Part shown: piece by piece, positions 61,687 through 64,000 of the stretch
Position numbering within the stretch: the stretch's first letter is position 1
How the letters are laid out: the number at the start of each line of letters is the position of its first letter
Source: Allobosea sp.
GTDB lineage: Bacteria > Pseudomonadota > Alphaproteobacteria > Rhizobiales > Beijerinckiaceae
DNA length: 64,000 bases
Direction: 5' to 3'
Assembly: GCF_017308075.1 (NCBI RefSeq)
Contig: NZ_JAFKFX010000023.1
Coordinates: 1 to 64,000, forward strand
Translations under genes and position numbers: made by a program
The notes under the pieces: generated by a model
Databases searched by the model: none
The model's input: the letters and a program-made list of their open reading frames with translations, nothing else
Told to the model about the DNA's origin: nothing

Positions 61687-62667
61687 TCACTCGAAGATCG
61701 CGCTGAACCGCTTGCGGGCGGCCGGCTCCTCGGCGAGCGCCTTGGCGGCGTCGAAGGGCATGAGCTTGATCGCATCGCGGGCGGGATAGCCGGCCGGGAG
61801 GGCAATCTGCGGATGGGCGGCGACATAGCCCTGCTTCAGCGCGAGCTCCTGCCCCTCCTTCGAGATCAGGAAGTCGACGAAGGCCTTGGCGGCGTCCGGG
61901 TTCTTGCTGGCTTTCAGGATCGCGACCGGCTCGCTCACCGCGGAGACGCCCTCCTTCGGGAAGACGAAGGCGACCGGGGCGCCCTTGGCCTTCTCGCGGA
62001 TCGGCATGAAGTCGACGATCATGCCGTAGAGCTTCTCGCCGGTGGCGACCTGCCGCAGAATGTCGCCATTGGCGCCCGCCGCGAGCGCGCCGTTCTTCTG
62101 CAGGTTCTCGTAGAAGCCCCAGCCGCCGGGCAGGTTGCCGGTGAGGGTGATGGTGTGGATCATCGCCGCGCCCGAATTCAGCGGGCTCGGCATCGCCAGC
62201 AGGTTCTTCGCCTCCGGCTTGGCGAGATCGAGCCAGCTCTCCGGCTTCATCGTCGCCTTGGTGTTGTAGACGATGCCGGTGGTGATCAGCTTGGTGGCGA
62301 ACCAGAACTTGGCGGGGTCGTGCATGCCGGCCGGGTAGGCGGCGGTGTCGGCCTTGTCATGGGCGAGCAGCCGGCCCTCCTTCTTGAGGCCTTCCATCGT
62401 CACCGCATCGGCGATCAGCAGCAGGTCGGCCTGTGGTGCTCCGGCTTCGAACTCGGCCCGGAGCTTGGCCATGACCCGCGGCGTTCCGTCGCGCACGAAG
62501 CTGATCTCGACCTTGGGGTATTTGGCCTTGAAGGCGTCGATCGTCTGCTGCGCATCGGTGTTGGGCTGGCTGGTATAGAGCACGAGCTTGCCCTCGACGG
62601 CGCCTGCCTGCGTGGCGGGAAGGGCGAGGCCGAGCGCGAGCGCGGCGGCGAGTGCGAATGAGCGCAT
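61687..62667 (-). CDS. ABC transporter substrate-binding protein (iron/phosphonate type)
   Basis: The product has 326 residues. A signal peptide MRSFALAAALALGLALPATQ is followed by GKLVLYTSQPNTDAQQ and VRDGTPRVMAKLRAEFEAG, typical of the family 1 iron or 2-aminoethylphosphonate binders. The tandem Tyr iron ligands of FbpA are not clear, so a non-iron ligand is possible. ATG 62667 has GGAGA six bases upstream. It is in operon with the permease, and divergent from a second SBP gene. Confidence 0.85.
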   Translation of the reverse strand: MRSFALAAALALGLALPATQAGAVEGKLVLYTSQPNTDAQQTIDAFKAKYPKVEISFVRDGTPRVMAKLRAEFEAGAPQADLLLIADAVTMEGLKKEGRLLAHDKADTAAYPAGMHDPAKFWFATKLITTGIVYNTKATMKPESWLDLAKPEAKNLLAMPSPLNSGAAMIHTITLTGNLPGGWGFYENLQKNGALAAGANGDILRQVATGEKLYGMIVDFMPIREKAKGAPVAFVFPKEGVSAVSEPVAILKASKNPDAAKAFVDFLISKEGQELALKQGYVAAHPQIALPAGYPARDAIKLMPFDAAKALAEEPAARKRFSAIFE

Positions 62668-62983
62668 GGAAGTCTCCGTGGGCCTTGGGAGGGAGGACCT
62701 GAGGGTGGAAGGCTTGCGTCCGCGCTCCGCCTTGCGGTGTCGGAGCCTTCTTGGCCTGCCGGTTAAGCCGCTTAGACGACACATCTGTGACAACGCCGCG
62801 AGCGCCCGGGGAAGAACGGCGGGAAAGCGGCGCGGGCAAGCCGTCACGGCGGCTTCCACCTTGTCGGAAATGCGCGAATTTCACTCATCTGGACGGCTTG
62901 TTTATCGGGGGGCTTTTCGACTAGGCTCCGGCCGAAGGCGCCCATAATCGCCTAATCTAAACGTTTTAAATGGGAGGTTTCCG
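62668..62983. other. 316-base divergent intergenic region between two SBP genes
   Basis: It holds promoters for the minus-strand SBP-permease operon and for the plus-strand SBP gene. A LacI-type palindrome near the right end is listed separately. No gene or RNA is recognised in the rest. Confidence 0.5.
62959..62966. promoter_or_regulatory. LacI-family-like operator
   Basis: AAACGTTT is a perfect palindrome, within CTAAACGTTTTAAA, located 17 bases before the SBP start. LacI-family repressors often use an AACGTT core. No LacI gene is in the window, so this is speculative. Confidence 0.35.
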
Positions 62984-64000
62984 ATGAGAACGATGCGTAA
63001 TCTGGTGAGTGGAGCCGCTCTGGCCGCGCTCGCCGTCGGCTGGTCCGGAGCCGCCCTCTCGCAGGAGACGGTGACGGTCTGGTTCACCAAGGGTTTCTAC
63101 AAGGGCGAGGACGACGCGCTGCTCGCCGTCGTCGACAAGTTCCAGAAGGCGACGGGCGTCAAGGTCGACCTATCACTCTACGCGACCGAGGATTGCGTGA
63201 CCAAGTCGGTCGGCGCGGTCCAGGCCGGCACGCCGCCAGATGTCGGCTTCTGCACGACCTATGATTTCCGCACCACCGGCCAGTGGGCCTTCGAAGGCAA
63301 GCTCGAGGACGTCACCGACGTCATCGAGCCGATGAAGAAGGAATTCCAGCCGCAGGCGCTCGCCACCACCTTCCTGATGAACGGCAAGACCAACAAGAAG
63401 GCCTATTACGCCTTCCCGGTCGAGCAGCAGATGATGCACATCACCTATTGGAAGGACATGCTCGAGGAGTTCGGGTTCAAGGAAAGCGATATTCCGAAGA
63501 CCTGGAACGGCTATTGGGACTTCTGGTGCGACAAGGTTCAGGGCGCGGCGCGTGCCAAGGGCAAGCGGATCTATGGCATCGGCCACCCGCTCGGCGTCGC
63601 CGCTTCCGACACCTTCTATTCCTTCCTGACCTTCGCCAACGCCTATGGCGCGCAGGTCGTCGACGAGAGCGGCAAGATCGTTCTGGACGAGCCGAAGAAC
63701 CGGGCCGCGATGATCGAGGCGGTGAAGTCCTATGCCAACATCATGCAGCGCGGCTGCACGCCGCCCTCCTCGGTGAATTGGCTCGACCCGGACAACAACG
63801 TCGCCTTCCATAACCGCACGACGATCGCGACCCATAACGCGACGATCTCGATCGCCGGCAAGCATATGGACGACATGAACAACCCGGCGCTGACCCAGGA
63901 ACAGCGCGACGCGGCCAAGAAGAACTATTACGACAATATCCGCACCGCCGAGTTCCCCAAGAAGCCCGACGGCAGCAACATGACCAACCTCGCGGCGGTC
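62984..64000 (+). CDS. Carbohydrate-type ABC transporter substrate-binding protein, 3' end outside the window
   Basis: At least 339 residues; the frame is open to the last base. A signal peptide (NLVSGAALAALAVGWSGAAL) is followed by ETVTVWFTKGFYKGEDDALL, then VQAGTPPDVGFCTTYDFRTTG and AYYAFPVEQQMMHITYWKDM, which are typical of family 1 sugar binders. ATG 62984 has GGGAGG six bases upstream. Permease genes are expected downstream outside the window. It binds a sugar or polyol in the periplasm; the ligand is unknown. Confidence 0.85.
   Translation, partial: MRTMRNLVSGAALAALAVGWSGAALSQETVTVWFTKGFYKGEDDALLAVVDKFQKATGVKVDLSLYATEDCVTKSVGAVQAGTPPDVGFCTTYDFRTTGQWAFEGKLEDVTDVIEPMKKEFQPQALATTFLMNGKTNKKAYYAFPVEQQMMHITYWKDMLEEFGFKESDIPKTWNGYWDFWCDKVQGAARAKGKRIYGIGHPLGVAASDTFYSFLTFANAYGAQVVDESGKIVLDEPKNRAAMIEAVKSYANIMQRGCTPPSSVNWLDPDNNVAFHNRTTIATHNATISIAGKHMDDMNNPALTQEQRDAAKKNYYDNIRTAEFPKKPDGSNMTNLAAV

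Noticed and set aside
1-64000. CRISPR arrays, rRNA genes, insertion sequences and riboswitches
   Set aside because: No regularly spaced repeats, rRNA sequence, transposase gene or recognisable riboswitch core was seen on reading both strands.

Overview
The window is GC-rich alphaproteobacterial chromosome. The block murA-DUF2948-hisD-UPF0262-LMW phosphatase, a CycM-type membrane cytochrome, CtrA-like boxes (TTAA-N7-TTAA), YejABEF and the split ligase-associated repair module all fit Hyphomicrobiales (Rhizobiales). A Bosea-like genus is my best guess, but that is inference from gene style and not a database result.

Region 1 (1-11.3 kb) is the right-hand end of a prophage that continues beyond the left edge. 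It holds tail-fibre, holin-like, P22 gp10-like, GNAT-like, DNA-ejection-like and M15 endolysin genes in one tightly packed plus-strand operon. No integrase, terminase or repressor lies inside the window. The prophage stops next to a tRNA-Thr(GGT) gene, and a 37-bp copy of the 5' half of that tRNA lies 100 bp further on.

Region 2 (11.8-18.8 kb) is the ligase-associated DNA-damage module: PdeM endonuclease and Lhr-type helicase on the minus strand, exonuclease and ATP-dependent ligase on the plus strand, with a TPR-methyltransferase between them. Region 3 (19-28 kb) has a LuxR-type response regulator, an ECF-sigma cluster (sigma factor, folE, DUF4142, cupredoxin), pyrD, an S24-type repressor, and a histidine kinase with an atypical flavoprotein. 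Three promoters in the sigma cluster share the pattern GGAAC(C/T)T-N16-TC(G/C)AA, which suggests one small autoregulated regulon.

Region 4 (28-31.7 kb) pairs a membrane PAS-GGDEF-EAL protein with an RpfF-like crotonase. This is a candidate DSF (fatty-acid signal) synthase with a c-di-GMP partner. Region 5 (32-38.6 kb) is the murA/hisD housekeeping block followed by a chemoreceptor operon preceded by a CtrA-like box. Region 6 (38.6-46.4 kb) is deoB plus yejFEB and yejA, with a HepT/MntA toxin-antitoxin pair sitting between yejB and yejA. Region 7 (46.5-51 kb) has cycM, kdsB, pheA, a MerR fusion regulator and nudC.

Region 8 (51-56 kb) is a valine-catabolism set (mmsB, acyl-CoA dehydrogenase, orphan RHH antitoxin, mmsA) with a divergent LysR regulator. 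Region 9 (56-64 kb) has a beta-barrel protein, a choloylglycine-hydrolase-family enzyme, a PleD-like diguanylate cyclase behind a second CtrA-like box, an SBP-permease pair without an ATPase, and the start of a sugar-type SBP gene cut by the window end. No CRISPR array, rRNA or insertion sequence was seen.
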